From Cenococcum geophilum 1.58 (Eukaryota > Ascomycota > Dothideomycetes > Gloniales > Gloniaceae): a stretch of DNA of 64,000 nt. Made by a program: the position numbers and the translations under genes. Location of the stretch: the NCBI GenBank assembly GCA_001692895.1, contig KV748191.1, positions 1,550,001 through 1,614,000 of the forward strand. Reading direction: 5' to 3'. Under the pieces are notes generated by a model. The model did not search any database. It was given only the letters and a program-made list of their open reading frames with translations, and was not told the origin of the DNA. Of the stretch, positions 1 through 11,449 are shown piece after piece. The first letter of the stretch is position 1. Every line of letters begins with the position of its first letter.

Positions 1-2926
1 GTCTACTTGCAGCTAGTTCCCTCGTTTTCTCCCGATTGTTCGTTCAGCAGCTGTTGTTTGTCAGCTTGGGATCGGTGGAGACCGAGTTGACTCGGCGGCG
101 AGGTTCTTCCGGCTTATGAGGTCTATGATACCGAGATGCGGCTGAAGTAGATATTTTCTATACGACGATGAAGTGGCTGCTTAGCGGAGGTTTTGGTGAG
201 ATGTTTTGAAACTCGGCCCGTTGTGAGCTTCATTTCCGGCCGACATGATTCGGATGCCTAGTGAACTAGTCGGCAAACCTAGAGTAAACAGCCCTCTACC
301 CAGTTAATAATGTGATGTGATACTTTGGCCCGCGTGGGTGAGTGCGTCACAAGTGCGCGGCAGTGCAAGGCAGATCTTTTAACATAAAGAAATGAGGATC
401 TACAGCCTTAGTGACAATGTGGGCATGAAGTATGACCCATCAATAATTTTCCAACGCAAATACAGCCGGCCATAGAAGCTAACGGCTTTGTAATAACCTT
501 GGCAATTTCCTCTCGAAGTGGTCCGAATGCAAGGCGTGAAGAGTGCGCAAGCTAAGCTTCCATAAGACTGACTGCAAAGCTTACAACCCCCTGTCGTTGA
601 GCTTATTGGGTGGGTCTAGCTTCTTGGCGTAAGGAGAGTCCGAGAGCAAGCTTTTTTAGATGCTTAGATACAAGGGGGTACCAGCAAGGCAGACACTCTC
701 CCTGCTAGTATGTTTTCAAAATAAGCGAGCCCTTGCAAAATGGTTGGCCTGTATTATTCTGCTAGCATACTAGCGGGGAAGGCGTCTGCCCGGACCCGCT
801 ACCCCCTTGTATCTCTCTATTACGATACGGTTTTTGCAGTCGAGCGGGTGAATAAGCAGGGAAAAAGAGGTCTTAGTACCTAGAAGGGCTCTCCCATACA
901 AATTCTCCACTAGTTATACCGATATCGTCAACATCCAGATTATCTTAATATTACACCAAAAAAGCCTTGATCAAGGGGTGTCGATCGTAATATAGAGAAT
1001 ATCGTTATATACCCCATATCGTAATAAGCAGATCTTACTGCAAATTCCGTCTCACTGGCCTTTGCCTGCCGGCGCAGTCGATTGTGATGACGGCCAAGAT
1101 CGGGATGTGCAGATGTTGAGGTGGGCGCTACGGGCTATCGTCTTCCAAGCCGTGCATAAATAGCGTGATGAGTTACTGCTCTGTGCAGGAATTTCTAATG
1201 CTTAGGGCGAGTGGACGGCAGTGTTAGGGCTTACGGAGGGTAGCTTATCCGAAATCCACCATCTTTCCTGCTGGGAGGCAAAGCAACGTATAATGCGAAG
1301 AGCGCTTTGGGCTTACCTCCTCCCTCTTTTAGATGGGTTTCGGAAAGCGCGGAAGAGGTCTCAGGAGACTGGGAGGTTTCCGCGAGGCGGAGTGGAAGAA
1401 ATACAAGGATACAGAGCCGGTCTCGTGAGGGAAAGCGATGTTTTCACGTCATGAAGTGTGACAGTATACGAGCAAAGCGATGGGCGAGTGGATCTGCAGT
1501 TGCGTTACTTAATAGTTCTGCCTTACAGCAGGGCGGAGCTCTGCCTCGGTGCATGAACACACAGATAGAAGTAGAAGGTAGGAGAGAGGGGTGGGAGAGA
1601 AAAAGGGCTGATATACGGAGTGGTACGATAGTATGGGAATTGCGGGCCCATCCGAAGCCATGACTGGCCATGGATTATTCTCAATTCTCGCACTTTGGGC
1701 TGACAGCTGATGCGACTATCTCCAAATGGGTAAAGTCCTGAAACAACTCAAGCAGTCGACCCAAGCAGCTCAGACAAGATCTAGAGGCGCTCAGCCTCGT
1801 TCCCCCTATCGTGTGCCCTCTCTCTTGTTCTGGAACGAAGCCCCTCGGCTGGTGTGCACGGAGCTCACCACCCCTCTCTTCGCATCTGATTTGCACAGGG
1901 TGATGCTGACAGCTGCAGTCATCCTTGATAAATGGCGCATGCAAGGAACAATATTTCGCAAGCAACTAAAATGTTAATGAGATTAATTGAATATTCTATG
2001 AATTACCAGAAAGAGTCATTTAGTTATTAAAAAAAAATCTTCTAAGTTAGTAAATGATAAATATTTACGCTGTACTAAAACTGTTGCTGAGAGATAGCGC
2101 AAGCCTGCGAAGAAAAGAGCCGAACCCCGACCGCAAAACCCGACTCCTACGATTTGAAGTCCCGGCGTAGTGGTTGAAATGGGGAGGGGCTGAGGAGCGC
2201 GAGAAGCTACGCGCAGGCCTGGCAGGAGATTGGATCGGACCGCAGCTATCCTAGAACAAGTCGTGGGACGCTTGCGTGCCGGCTAAGGGTGCTCAGAGGC
2301 TTGGTCGTGTGCGGGCTGGGCCATGCTGATGTTTTTGACCTTTGCTGGCTTTTGTTTGGTTCCTCCGGCACGTGCAATGGTGACAGACCGTGCCGTTGTC
2401 GAGCGATATGAATGGGCGCAGCTGAGGCTTCAACGTCACTCGGCCTCTGCTGCTTTCGGTGTCGTTCATACATAATGACCGCTTGCGGCCTCGTACATGT
2501 CACCAAAGTGACATCCGATCCCAGCCTGGTTCGCGAACTGCGAACTTATTCTCTTGGCAAACTGTGGTCCAGCCTGAATAGAACTTTACTTCGCTTCATT
2601 TCCCTGCCTAGGATTCGAGTGGCAGTTGCCTTTCTATCCTCTATATATTATTGTCGCCGGTACTGCTTCCGGACCCCGTCTTGCTTCCGGGCCCGTCTTT
2701 AACCCACATATGAGCGTCTTTCCTGCGGTACCACTTTATCATATAGATTGATGCGATTTCCATTATCTCGTCAATCAAATCTGTCCATCAAAGGCTCCAA
2801 ATAGTCAAGCTTTTTGTACGCGTACACCTCTGGTCCTTCTTGTTCATTCTTTTCTCTTCAGCACTATATCCGGCGAGACTCGCTTCTAATGTACTGCCTA
2901 GAACACTTCACCACGGCGACGCCAAG
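1..2926. other. Gene-poor stretch
   Basis: Apart from the inverted repeat at 667-813, I see no supportable gene here. The short open frames have no recognisable motifs, no convincing splice structure and no signal peptides, and they overlap on opposite strands. AT-rich tracts lie around 900-1030 and 1975-2090. The last few hundred bases presumably hold the promoter and 5' UTR of the gene starting at 2927. Confidence 0.5.
667..813. repeat. Imperfect inverted repeat, MITE-like
   Basis: The left arm (667-712) and the reverse complement of the right arm (766-813) share GATACAAGGGGGTA at the outside, GGCAGAC in the middle and GCTAGTATG at the inside, separated by a 53-bp loop. The mismatches are mostly C/T or A/G. 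No coding potential was seen inside. The structure fits a short non-autonomous DNA transposon, but no clear target-site duplication was found, and a plain hairpin of unknown origin is equally possible. Confidence 0.5.
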
Positions 2927-3580
2927 ATGGTCACCCTCACTTACTGGGTAGCCTATCTCACCCTTGGATCAATCTCCTCCATTCCCGCAACCGCCGCACC
3001 CACACGAACAAACTGCCGTTGCGTGTCCATCGACGAGTCAATCCCATGGACGTTATCATCCGCTCTTCTGAACGCCTCGAAACGCAACGACCGCTGCTCA
3101 CGGCTCGGCCCCGAGCTGGAGCGCTGGCGGCTAGTTGACCCCGTGGGGTACGTGAACTATTTCGCTGATCTAGTCGAGAAAGACGTCTTGGCGACGTCAC
3201 TGTACGATGAGCTGAAGCCGCTGCCCACGGGAGTGCTGATGGAGCTGGCTGCGCGGACTATCGTCGACCCGCACGACCCGCCTCGCAGCGCAACCACGGG
3301 AGGGCCACGCGACAGGATCATCTGTCGCGAGGCGAAGGAGGAGGAGGCTGCGGAGCCGGCTTCTAGCCGCTCCAGCCTGTTCTATATGGCCCTTATCATC
3401 GTGGCTATTGTCATTGCTTGTGTCGCGGAGTGCATCAATGTGTTCATCAGCTGGTAAGACCAGCCCCTCACCTAGTACACAGCATGGCATAGATACTGAT
3501 AAAGCTCCAGGATAAATCTTGTCTACGAGCGCAGAAAACCCGTATGGCTACCTGGCGGAGAGAAGGATTTACGCGCCTAG
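2927..3580 (+). CDS. Small secreted or type I membrane-anchored protein, two exons
   Basis: Not recognised as a named family. The model is join(2927..3453, 3511..3580), 198 aa. The ATG at 2927 sits in a good context (CCAAGATGG) and begins a signal peptide ending near PATAA; an in-frame ATG at 2840 would bury it. The mature part starts with a CRC motif, then a mostly polar domain of about 130 residues. A hydrophobic segment, roughly LFYMALIIVAIVIACVAEC, lies close to the C-terminus. The single-frame ORF stops at TAA 3455, but that stop lies inside a good 57-bp intron (GTAAGA, a CTGAT branch site, CCAG). Splicing keeps the frame and adds a basic tail ending ...EKDLRA. The topology suggests a secreted domain tethered to a membrane with a short cytosolic tail. 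Function is unknown. Confidence 0.7.
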
Positions 3581-4571
3581 TCAGAACCCAACGGGGCTTT
3601 TGCCAAGGACCTCGGCGCTAGCAATATAGAAGACGAGAAAAGAGCACTGTTTATAACGAAATTTCTACGAGCTGTACAATCCTCACACGCATACTTACAA
3701 TTTTCCTGCATTTAGCGGTTTCCTTTTGTACTATGTAGATACCTGACTGCGGCCCCTGTATAATGGTGGGGATGGTGGGGACTAGGCGCACAAACACACA
3801 ACACACAGCCTTGGCGTTTGCATAGTGGTGACATCGAGGTTGTATAGAAGCCAGGAGACTTGGCAATATTTGGGCTTGGAGCTTGGTTTTCTGACGACAT
3901 TTCGGGCGTTTATTTGGCTATGGCGGTGGATGCATAAATGGAAGGTCTGGCCCGATCGTTTTAAAGACGCGGGGAAACTACCGCAATTAGTAATGCTGTT
4001 GGCGCTTGTGGCGCGGCATGAACCGTGAGAGTCTTCCCGAAAAGTCGAACCAATTTCAAATCCGGAGAATATTAAAAAGGAAAAAAAGGAAAAAGTCTTC
4101 GTGAAGCAAGCTTACACTTCTGTAAAGGTAGGCAATGCGTGAGAGGTGATTCGTTTCATACTTCTAGCAGGCTTCTGACGACCTTCCAAAGTAAACAGGT
4201 AAGCCGACAGTTCCACCAAGAACACAACTATGACACCAAACATTAGGTAGACACTGCAACGGTACATCCATCCTACGCTGCCCAGTATCTATTAGCGATG
4301 GGCTTAACATGCGCCTAGACGCTTTGTTTTGAAAACCTAGCGCTTCACCAGCCGGGTTTACACAACCCTCATTCCCATTATTTCTACATTGGCAGATATA
4401 TACAATGACGTTCAAATTCCTGGTCATCAACATTCCTCCAGAGCATTGTCCGGATTTATCTAGGGATGCGTCGTGGAAAACATCCTACAGCTCTCCTTCC
4501 GCAATTCGATAATCTGAGTGAGTTTCCATGCCTTCCCCTCCTAGTTGCACTACTTATAAACATCCAGCAAG
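3581..4571. other. Intergenic, no gene seen
   Basis: Only short overlapping ORFs occur on both strands, without recognisable domains. The region presumably contains the 3' UTR of the gene at 2927 and the promoter of the gene at 4572. Confidence 0.5.
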
Positions 4572-5684
4572 ATGTATATCTCTGCTTCATTTATCCAATT
4601 TGCCATTTACGCCATCTTCTCAGTCTTTGGAACGTCCGCTGACAAAGTCCATAAAAGTCGTTTTAGGCACGAAGCAGTCGAGACTCTAAGAAAGCGGCAT
4701 GAAAAAGGGAAGCGCCAAATCAAGCCCATTGCGGTTCAAGCAAAGCCCACGATTCCTAATTCCTTCTATACCATCATCACTCCGTCCCCAGGCGCAGCGC
4801 CGGTCAAAGTCACTAAGCAGAGCCAAGTAGTGGCAACCTTCGTGCCCCTAATGACAATGTGTGTCGGACCTCCAGTAGCATTCATGCCAATTACAACCGT
4901 GGGCCCTCCCTATCTCAATTATTCAATGAGTGTCGCGGGAAACGGATCATGTTCGACCTATTATACTCGAACGGTGACGACAGTTTGCGCGACTACTCTC
5001 ACAGGCTTAGCTACTCGAATTAGGGTCTCGCAATGCAGTCAGGAAGTCACCTTCTCAAGCGATTTCGGTTATAGCTTAGAAACACCGTCGCCTGCTATGA
5101 ACAACAGCGCTCTGATTACCCCCGCACTGGCAATTAAAACAATGATCACATACTACATGGCTCCGTGGCAGGCTCTTACCGGCGGCGGAACACCATCTAA
5201 CGTCGATAGCAAGATTTGTACTGTACAGTCAGATGGCCGGTTAGATTGCGCATATTATCATGAGGTGTGGTATATCCAGATTATTACGGTCACCAGCACC
5301 ACTACGAGCCATGTAAATCTTACAACTACGGTGTCCGGACCGGACACATTCATGGTCGAGACCATTCATATGGATATCACGACGACAATGTCTTCAATAA
5401 GCTTATCAACATCGATGCTGCTGGAAACCGAGATCGAGGTAGAAACCACGAGCAAGAGTACAAGGCCGTCTTTGGCTGAATTCACGCAACCAACAGTTTA
5501 TATGACTAGGACAGTGGAATATGCTTCAAAAACGTAAGTCTATGGCATTTAACAGCTATTGAGCATCGCTTATTGAGACTATAGAAACCCTGTGACAAAT
5601 ACTCTTTATGCAATCGTACCGCCAACGGCACGTGTAGGAATAGCGACTGTGACGCCACCTCGTTTGCCATCAACATCCGTTTAG
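4572..5684 (+). CDS. Ser/Thr-rich secreted protein, two exons
   Basis: The model is join(4572..5533, 5585..5684), 353 aa. It opens with a signal peptide (hydrophobic residues 5-20, cut near GTSA), followed by a basic stretch with a KGKR site suited to a Kex2-type protease. The rest is rich in Ser, Thr and Val, with blocks such as TRTVTTVCATT and TVTSTTTSHVNLTTT, and a conserved-looking core containing YYMAPW, KICTV and DCAYYHEVWYI with paired cysteines. Similar Ser/Thr-rich extracellular proteins are common in Pezizomycotina; none I know has a defined role. The 51-bp intron (GTAAGT...ATAG) removes the stop at 5535. A second perfect donor, GTGAGT at 5684, overlaps the proposed stop, so the last residues may differ. 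A cell-wall or surface role is inferred from composition only. Confidence 0.72.
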
Positions 5685-6148
5685 TGAGTTTGCTATTGTG
5701 AACCTACCGTCAATCCTAAGCCCTAAGCTTACGGACATAAGGAGACATGGATTGGGACGTTCGGTGAATTTTGCGTCGCTACAAGCATTTGAATATCTTT
5801 TCCATTTCAGGCATTGGTAATTGGAATTTTAATCATTTCTATTCATGTAACTATTATATCATCGAGAATAGCCCTTAATACCGTTATTTCTATACATGTG
5901 TTTACACTGATATAATAGACCGATAGTATGCGTCCACCTTCACTTATCTCTGCAGATCAGGCCAGCAGTCGTCATGATGGCCATATGACCACAACCTCAA
6001 TCATAATAATGGGCAGATACATACCTGGCTCAGGCAATCTCTTCTTTCTTCTGCTTCTGTTGCAAATTCCATCCTCGTTATTGTAGCTCGCTCACGCCTA
6101 TATTGAACTTCTATCCATCATCCCAGTTAATATTTCAGGTTCCTGGCA
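5685..6148. other. Intergenic between two Ser/Thr-rich protein genes
   Basis: AT-rich, with no supportable ORF. It holds the 3' end of the gene at 4572 and the promoter of the one at 6149. Confidence 0.5.
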
Positions 6149-7137
6149 ATGAAGTATCTAATCTTTCACCTTGCTCTATTCCTTTGCGCATCCGTCAGGG
6201 CAGATATCCGCGGGCACCTCGCTGGGACATTCTGTAACCGACTACCGACACTGTGCTGAGACACAAGATCACCGTCTTGGAAGGCTCCAAGACAGCATCA
6301 ACGCCACCCTATATATTGATTGCAGATCAATATTGCTTGCAGATCACCGTTCCCATTTTAGTTACCTATTACCCCATTATGTCTTATTACCTCTACCTTC
6401 TTCGTGTATATATAGAGACTTTAGAGCTACATTCACAATCAAGTCGTTCATTCAATTCTTCGCACTGCAAAGCTTACACATTCTCACCAACAACTCCAGC
6501 TTTATCCTCGCTAGTTCCCACAAGCCGCAAAGGCTTCTTAGACGGCGGCACGGACCTTCCAACCGTAACTGTTACAGTGTACGGTACAGCTACCCAATAC
6601 GTAACCTGGCTGCTCCCGGCCTCTGTTATAAAAGGTGAAGAACTCACAGCAGGTGAGCCTGCACGACCGACAGTGATAAAGACAGTATATGAGACCATGA
6701 CAGTCTCGACGGGGACCTGGTATATTACTACAATAGGTGAATCCAGCGGCTCAACCTCGATGACGAAAATGTCCCTAAGTGAGGTAACGACGACCGGTGT
6801 GAATCACGATGCCATGAATGTTGGCAACTCTCCCACATCTTCTTCGCCGTTCAATTATCCTACAATGTCCGGAATGTCCAACTCGTCCAGCACGACGGCC
6901 GCCATATTTCCGATGACGGGAATCACTGCGGAGATCACTGGCATCTGCCGGCCGATTGCGGAGGTGCCTTTGAATTTATACTCATGGCCGAATACGACGG
7001 ATTCACTACCCACCCTCTCTTCTCCGGTACAAGCTTCCTCTGGCTTTGTGAGGGGAAATACTGATCTGACGTTCATTGTCGGGTCATCATGGGATATTCG
7101 ACGCCCGATTCCCCGCGACTTTGTGATATCAGAATAG
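6149..7137 (+). CDS. Ser/Thr-rich secreted protein, exon structure partly uncertain
   Basis: The ATG at 6149 begins a clear signal peptide (MKYLIFHLALFLCASVRA), but that frame stops at 6257. The main Ser/Thr-rich frame, with blocks such as TVTVTVYGTATQYVTW and TVIKTVYETMTVSTGTWY, runs to the TAA-type stop at 7135-7137. One splice joins them: donor GTAACC at 6234 and acceptor ATTGATTGCAG ending at 6325, a 92-bp intron, giving join(6149..6233, 6326..7137), 298 aa. The donor is not ideal and the segment just after it is less Ser/Thr-like, so another intron or a slightly different first junction is possible. It resembles the neighbour at 4572 in composition (secreted, Thr/Val-rich), suggesting a local group of surface proteins. 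I see no catalytic motif. Confidence 0.5.
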
Positions 7138-7229
7138 GCAGTCAACATAAATATGTCCTCATATTTTTCTCTAGTTCATCTCTCATGATGAATTTTCTTG
7201 AAAGCTAAAAGCATTACAAAACCAATATA

Positions 7230-8056
7230 ATGGCTGAAACTGAAGTGCTCATAGTGGGTGCTGGTCCTGCGGGCCTCATGCTCGCCCCAGAACTCGCCTC
7301 CCAGCCCATCCCTTTCCGTATCACTGAAGCCAGTCTAGTTCGCTCAGATAAATCTCGAGCCTTGGTTCTTCATCCCCGCACTCTCGAATTTCTCGCCCGC
7401 CATGGCATCGTCCAAAACTTCCTCTCCCGCGGTACCTTCAACGATTCAGTCCGCATCTTCGCCAACCGGAAATTCGTCTTCGAGATCGATTTGAAGAAAC
7501 CGCCGTTCAGGGATACCATGTTCCCTAATCCGTTGATAATTAGCTAGGCAGAAACGGAACCTGTTCTCTGTGAGGCGTTGGAGAAGTATAGTTTTGTTGT
7601 AGAAAGCGGGGTGAAGGCGGAAAGGGTGGAGCAAAATGAGGATGGTGTGACTGCTTGTTGAAAAGCTCAGGTAGTGGGGGGAAAGAGCGGGAGGTGAGGT
7701 GTAAGTATATCGTCGAGTGTGACCGTGCGCACAGCATTGTGCGGAAATCCGCCGGGATGAAATACGAAGGTGGTGTGTACCCACAAGATTTCATCCTCGC
7801 AGACGTGCACATGAAATGGTCGCAAAAAGACTATCTCTCCATATTTCTCGGGGATGGATTCATGGGGGTCTTTCTTACGAAATATACGCTTTTTCGATTC
7901 ATTGCTTCGAGACCGCAGGAGAGGTATAATGGTGTTGAGTCCACAATGAAGGATTTCGAAAATATGATTAGGAAATTGGTTCCTCGGGAGGCGGAGATCT
8001 TTGATCTGGCTTGGATTACGAGGTTTAGGTTGCATCATCATGTCTGTAGGAGCTAG
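7230..8056 (+). pseudogene. Broken FAD-dependent aromatic-type monooxygenase, N-terminal half
   Basis: The first frame carries the Rossmann FAD motif VGAGPAGL followed by the SRALVLHPRTLEFL block typical of the PHBH/phenol hydroxylase-like FAD_binding_3 family. A TAG at 7545 then interrupts it where a Gln codon would fit (CAG to TAG). The same frame continues with ALEKYSF to a TGA near 7659. From about 7655 another frame carries VECDRAHSIVRKSAG, the degenerate counterpart of the family's GCDGAHSxVR motif. The similarity ends at 8056, just before the expected GDAAHxxxP motif, so the C-terminal half is missing. A family member is usually 500-600 aa; about 270 codons remain. A RIP-degraded mariner element begins about 200 bp downstream, which may be linked to the truncation. 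Confidence 0.8.
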
Positions 8057-8262
8057 CTAGAATCGTCGCATTAAAGCCCATTTACTTCGAACCCAATTTA
8101 TTTCAGGTGCACCCTCAGTGAAGATTCGCCTCACTGCGAACATTCACCCTATAGAAGTATTCACCCTGCAGTAGGCAATAAGATAACCTAATCCGGGTAG
8201 TAGAGCTAGAATAAGATAGAACTAAATTAAAACTAGAACTCTTAGAGCTTAGGGCTAAGACA
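8057..8262. other. Short AT-rich spacer between monooxygenase relic and transposon
   Basis: No ORF. It includes a stretch with repeated ATTCACCCT (about 8141-8168) and turns AT-rich before the transposon end. It may be a remnant of another repeat. Confidence 0.4.
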
Positions 8263-8264
8263 TA

Positions 8265-9566
8265 CTATGGTATCAGGCCGATATTTTGTGGGTGGGGCGT
8301 AAGCAGCAAGGGGCCCCTGTGAGTGTACCTATAATTTAATACTCCAATTATATACCCTGTCTATATGTATTAAAAAGCTAACTCTTTGTTATTTCCTTAG
8401 CTTAATCCTTTTAAATTTTATTAATAATTATCTATAATAGAGCCTTTTACGCCTCTATATTCATCTCGTTCTTCTTTAAAGCACCTTACTTATAATAAAC
8501 GCATCTAAGTTTAAACACTAAGGAGTATTGGGTGGAAATATAAGGCTATTACTCTTTATCTTGGAATTACGACGCGTTAAGTTAAATATTTACTCTTTTC
8601 TAAACGTGTTACTCCTAAGAAGAGGACTGGGCGCCGTAGCAAACTTACTAAGGAGCAAGTGGATTAACTTAAGGTCTTTATATGCTTATCCAAGACTGGA
8701 AAACTTATAAGCTACCTTAGTTTCTCTATTAGTCCCTTCTCTAATTAGGAAGTTGGTGAATACGCTATTTGGAACGCGTTAAGGAAGAGAGGCTACTTCT
8801 AATACGTAGTAAGAGCCAAACCTCCTCTCTCCCCTAAGAACTGATAAAAACACCTTACCTTTGCCCATAAATATATTAATTGGACTAAGGAATAATAGTG
8901 TTTTATCCTTTAGAGTAATAAGACTTAGGTAACTAGAGGAAGATATTGGAAATAGTAGGTTATAAGGAAGGCTGGAGAGGAGCTATTAGATACCTGTATA
9001 GTAGAGAAGATAAGGAAAAGGAAGGGGTGGATATTCTGGGGCTACTTTACTGGAGGAGTAAAAGGGCCCTATCTCTTTTGGGAGAAAGAATGGGGTTTAA
9101 TTAATAAGACCTTATACTATAAAAGGATAATTCTTCTTATTTATAGGTGGATCCAAATAAATCCTTATCTTTATTTTATGCAGGATAGGGCCCCTAGCTA
9201 CTTAGCTGCCTCTACTAAAGAGGAACTAAGTAAAAGAGGGATTAGGATTATCTTTTGGCTAGCCTACTCACCAGATTTAAACCCAATTAAGACTATTTAG
9301 AACTAGATAAAGGACTATATTAAGCAGGTGTATGGCGATAAGGAGTATTCTTATAATAATCTTCGGATCTATGTAAAGGAGGCTTAGGAGCAGATTACTA
9401 AGGAATAGCTTAATTCACTAATAGATAGTATGAGGGAGCGCTGTTTAGCTGTAATTAACGCTGAAGGGGGGTTTATAAAGTTCTGAAATAAAATATAAGC
9501 CACTTCCACCCCTGCAGACGCTTGGTGCACCAGCTCCACCCACAAAATATCGGCCTGATACCATAG
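8265..9566 (+). mobile_element. Tc1/mariner transposon, RIP-degraded, with intact ends
   Basis: The two ends (8265-8295 and 9536-9566) form a 31-bp perfect terminal inverted repeat beginning CTATGGTATCAGGCCGAT. Each end is flanked by TA (8263-8264 and 9567-9568), the Tc1/mariner target duplication. The body is 1302 bp, the right size for one transposase gene, and a decayed transposase can be read on the plus strand. The interior is much more AT-rich than the ends and the flanking genes, as expected after RIP. The terminal repeats may still be recognisable by an active transposase elsewhere in the genome. Confidence 0.9.
8528..9486 (+). pseudogene. Tc1/mariner (DDE_3-type) transposase relic
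   Basis: In the decayed plus-strand frame I read GYFTGGVKGPYLFWEKEWG, then QDRAPSYLAAST (normally QDNAPxH, around the second catalytic Asp), then YSPDLNPIKTI followed by a stop where Trp is expected (family: YSPDLNPIExxW), and a C-terminal helix ending GFIKF. Many stops are TAG or TAA at positions of Gln or Trp, the RIP pattern. The YSPDLNPIE signature places it with Tc1/mariner/impala-type elements and not with the pogo/Fot1 group. It cannot make a functional protein. Confidence 0.85.
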
Positions 9567-9568
9567 TA

Positions 9569-10108
9569 AGCTCTCAGACTCTCGGGGAGATTTGGTTTGG
9601 TGATAAGGAGCAGTATGCCCGCCCGTGCGCGTAGTGCACGTGATTTATGAGATAAAATTAACGCTTGGTTCCATAAAAATTTAAATTACGAGTTGCGTGT
9701 TTTCTTAGGTTCTCCCGGAACTGAAGCTCTAGATTTGAACCTGGTCGGCTTTACTCGTTTCTTAAAAAAAAATTTGAAAAAAGTGTGGTGTGAATACGCA
9801 TCGGATTCCCTTACAGTATGAAATATAAGGTCTAAAGTGGAGCAAAAGAATATCACGTGAGTTTATTGTACTATCTCCCATCTCACAACAGAGGGGTGCT
9901 CTTCAAAGGATATGAAGTATGAGTAACTGTCTTTTATCATTCAAAAGAATTGATATTTGAAATTTGTTATGGCTTGAAACCTCTCGATACTCTGAGATGC
10001 CCCCGCCGCAAGCCTGCATACAAATGCTGACACGTCGCAGCGTCGCTCCTTTGTAACAACCCAAAATCAACTACATCTCAAGAGTTCACAATCTCGTCTA
10101 CTAACACA
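9569..10108. other. Intergenic, upstream of the membrane-protein gene
   Basis: AT-rich, without a supportable ORF. CACGTG E-box-like hexamers occur near 9637 and 9855. It presumably carries the promoter of the gene at 10109. Confidence 0.45.
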
Positions 10109-11449
10109 ATGGAGGCAATCATTGCGGCTGTCCTGGCTTGCTCTATCGTCTTTTGGAATTTCCTGGGATATCTAGAACGAAAGCAGTGCTGGACCCTCCG
10201 CTTTCGACTGTCTCTGTGGACGCCTTACCTGATCCTCCTCCCAACCTCGGCGCTCTGTCTGCTTCTACTGTCTGCAGGATTGAAAGTTGAATCCGAGGAC
10301 TTTGGTGGAGATGTCGAATCATATCTTTTGTTCAGGGGAACCAGAACCTTCATCGTGGACTCACTCCGGAACGCATCACGCCTTGTGATAGGACTTTGTA
10401 TCATCGCATTCCTGATCTTCCTTTTCCGAGTCACACTTCCACTCATGGAAAGTGGGCGATATCTGCGCCTGCGATGGAAAGCTTGGACTGGACCCAGCAG
10501 AACAGGAATTGGACCGTCGTTCTCGAAACTCATTGGAGACGAAGACGACTGGATTGATTTGAATTGCGCTATTGGGCTCCACCCAATCGAAAAATTCACG
10601 CGGGTTGTTCCGTCGCTTCCAGGATCTTTTAGCGGTATCGTGGCTGACCCTACGGACCTGTTAAGGGCGTCTGTGGCTGCCGTCGGGAACGGGAGCCTCG
10701 TAACGCCAAGATCTAAATTTAAAGCTGGTGTCTACCAGCCCTCGTCTGATGATGAATCAATTTCCCTGCTTTGGGGGGAGCATCTTGGTTTTCGAAGACG
10801 ATGCAGCCGTGGAATCATTTCCGTTCCAGGAAACCTACTGGAATACCGACCAACTTTTGATTCCGGCCGAGACGGGAGGGCAATCTGCCTTGCCTATGGT
10901 ATTCTAGCTCGAAATAAAGGCCTGGAGCCCTGGAATCTAGTCTGCAATTTGAACCTAAAGAGCTCTTTCAGAGACTTCGAGGAAAATAGTGTTCAATGGC
11001 CTCGTCCCGCAAAAACCTTACGAGGTGTCTATCGTGCAGAGTTTGAACGTACCTTCTCTCTATTAGGAAACGCCTATGTCACGGCAGCCACAGAGCTGGC
11101 ACTTCTTCTGGCCGACACAAGCGATGACTTGGTGGAAGACTGGCTAGATGGTATGATGGAGCATCAAGACTTGAGCCTCAATCATCACATTGCTGCCTTG
11201 GGAGCTTCAGGGGAAGATCTCGCCCGCCTGTACAAGGGTCAGTATGCAATCATGCTTGTCAGCCTCAGTACACACAAAAGGGGCATTCGCCTTCGGCCCG
11301 AACTCCTGGTTTATGATGCGCTCTGTCAATTGGAAGATGTTGGGAATAAATCCCGATGGGTTTCAGCCACAGCTATAATTGACCGAAGAGGACAGGAGCT
11401 GGCTCAGTTGGGGAAGACTGGGCAGAGATTGATTTCAGCAATCATTTGA
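10109..11449 (+). CDS. Uncharacterised fungal membrane protein, paralogue A
   Basis: Intronless, 446 aa. Not a family I can name. Three hydrophobic segments lie near the N-terminus (about residues 3-21, 42-58 and 92-112), so the protein is probably membrane-bound with a large cytosolic C-terminal domain. The domain contains LLWGEHLGFRRRCSRG, then a Gly/Leu-rich segment ending ILARNKGLEPWNL, WPRPAKTLRGVYR, and an acidic helix with ALLLADTSDDLVEDWLDG. The next gene (11924-13428) carries the same order of blocks (LLWGEGQGFRRRVSRA, ILGRNKGLNPRNL, WRPRPAKVNRSYF), so the two are tandem duplicates. No nucleotide-binding or catalytic motif is visible. This copy looks intact. Confidence 0.8.
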   Translation: MEAIIAAVLACSIVFWNFLGYLERKQCWTLRFRLSLWTPYLILLPTSALCLLLLSAGLKVESEDFGGDVESYLLFRGTRTFIVDSLRNASRLVIGLCIIAFLIFLFRVTLPLMESGRYLRLRWKAWTGPSRTGIGPSFSKLIGDEDDWIDLNCAIGLHPIEKFTRVVPSLPGSFSGIVADPTDLLRASVAAVGNGSLVTPRSKFKAGVYQPSSDDESISLLWGEHLGFRRRCSRGIISVPGNLLEYRPTFDSGRDGRAICLAYGILARNKGLEPWNLVCNLNLKSSFRDFEENSVQWPRPAKTLRGVYRAEFERTFSLLGNAYVTAATELALLLADTSDDLVEDWLDGMMEHQDLSLNHHIAALGASGEDLARLYKGQYAIMLVSLSTHKRGIRLRPELLVYDALCQLEDVGNKSRWVSATAIIDRRGQELAQLGKTGQRLISAII

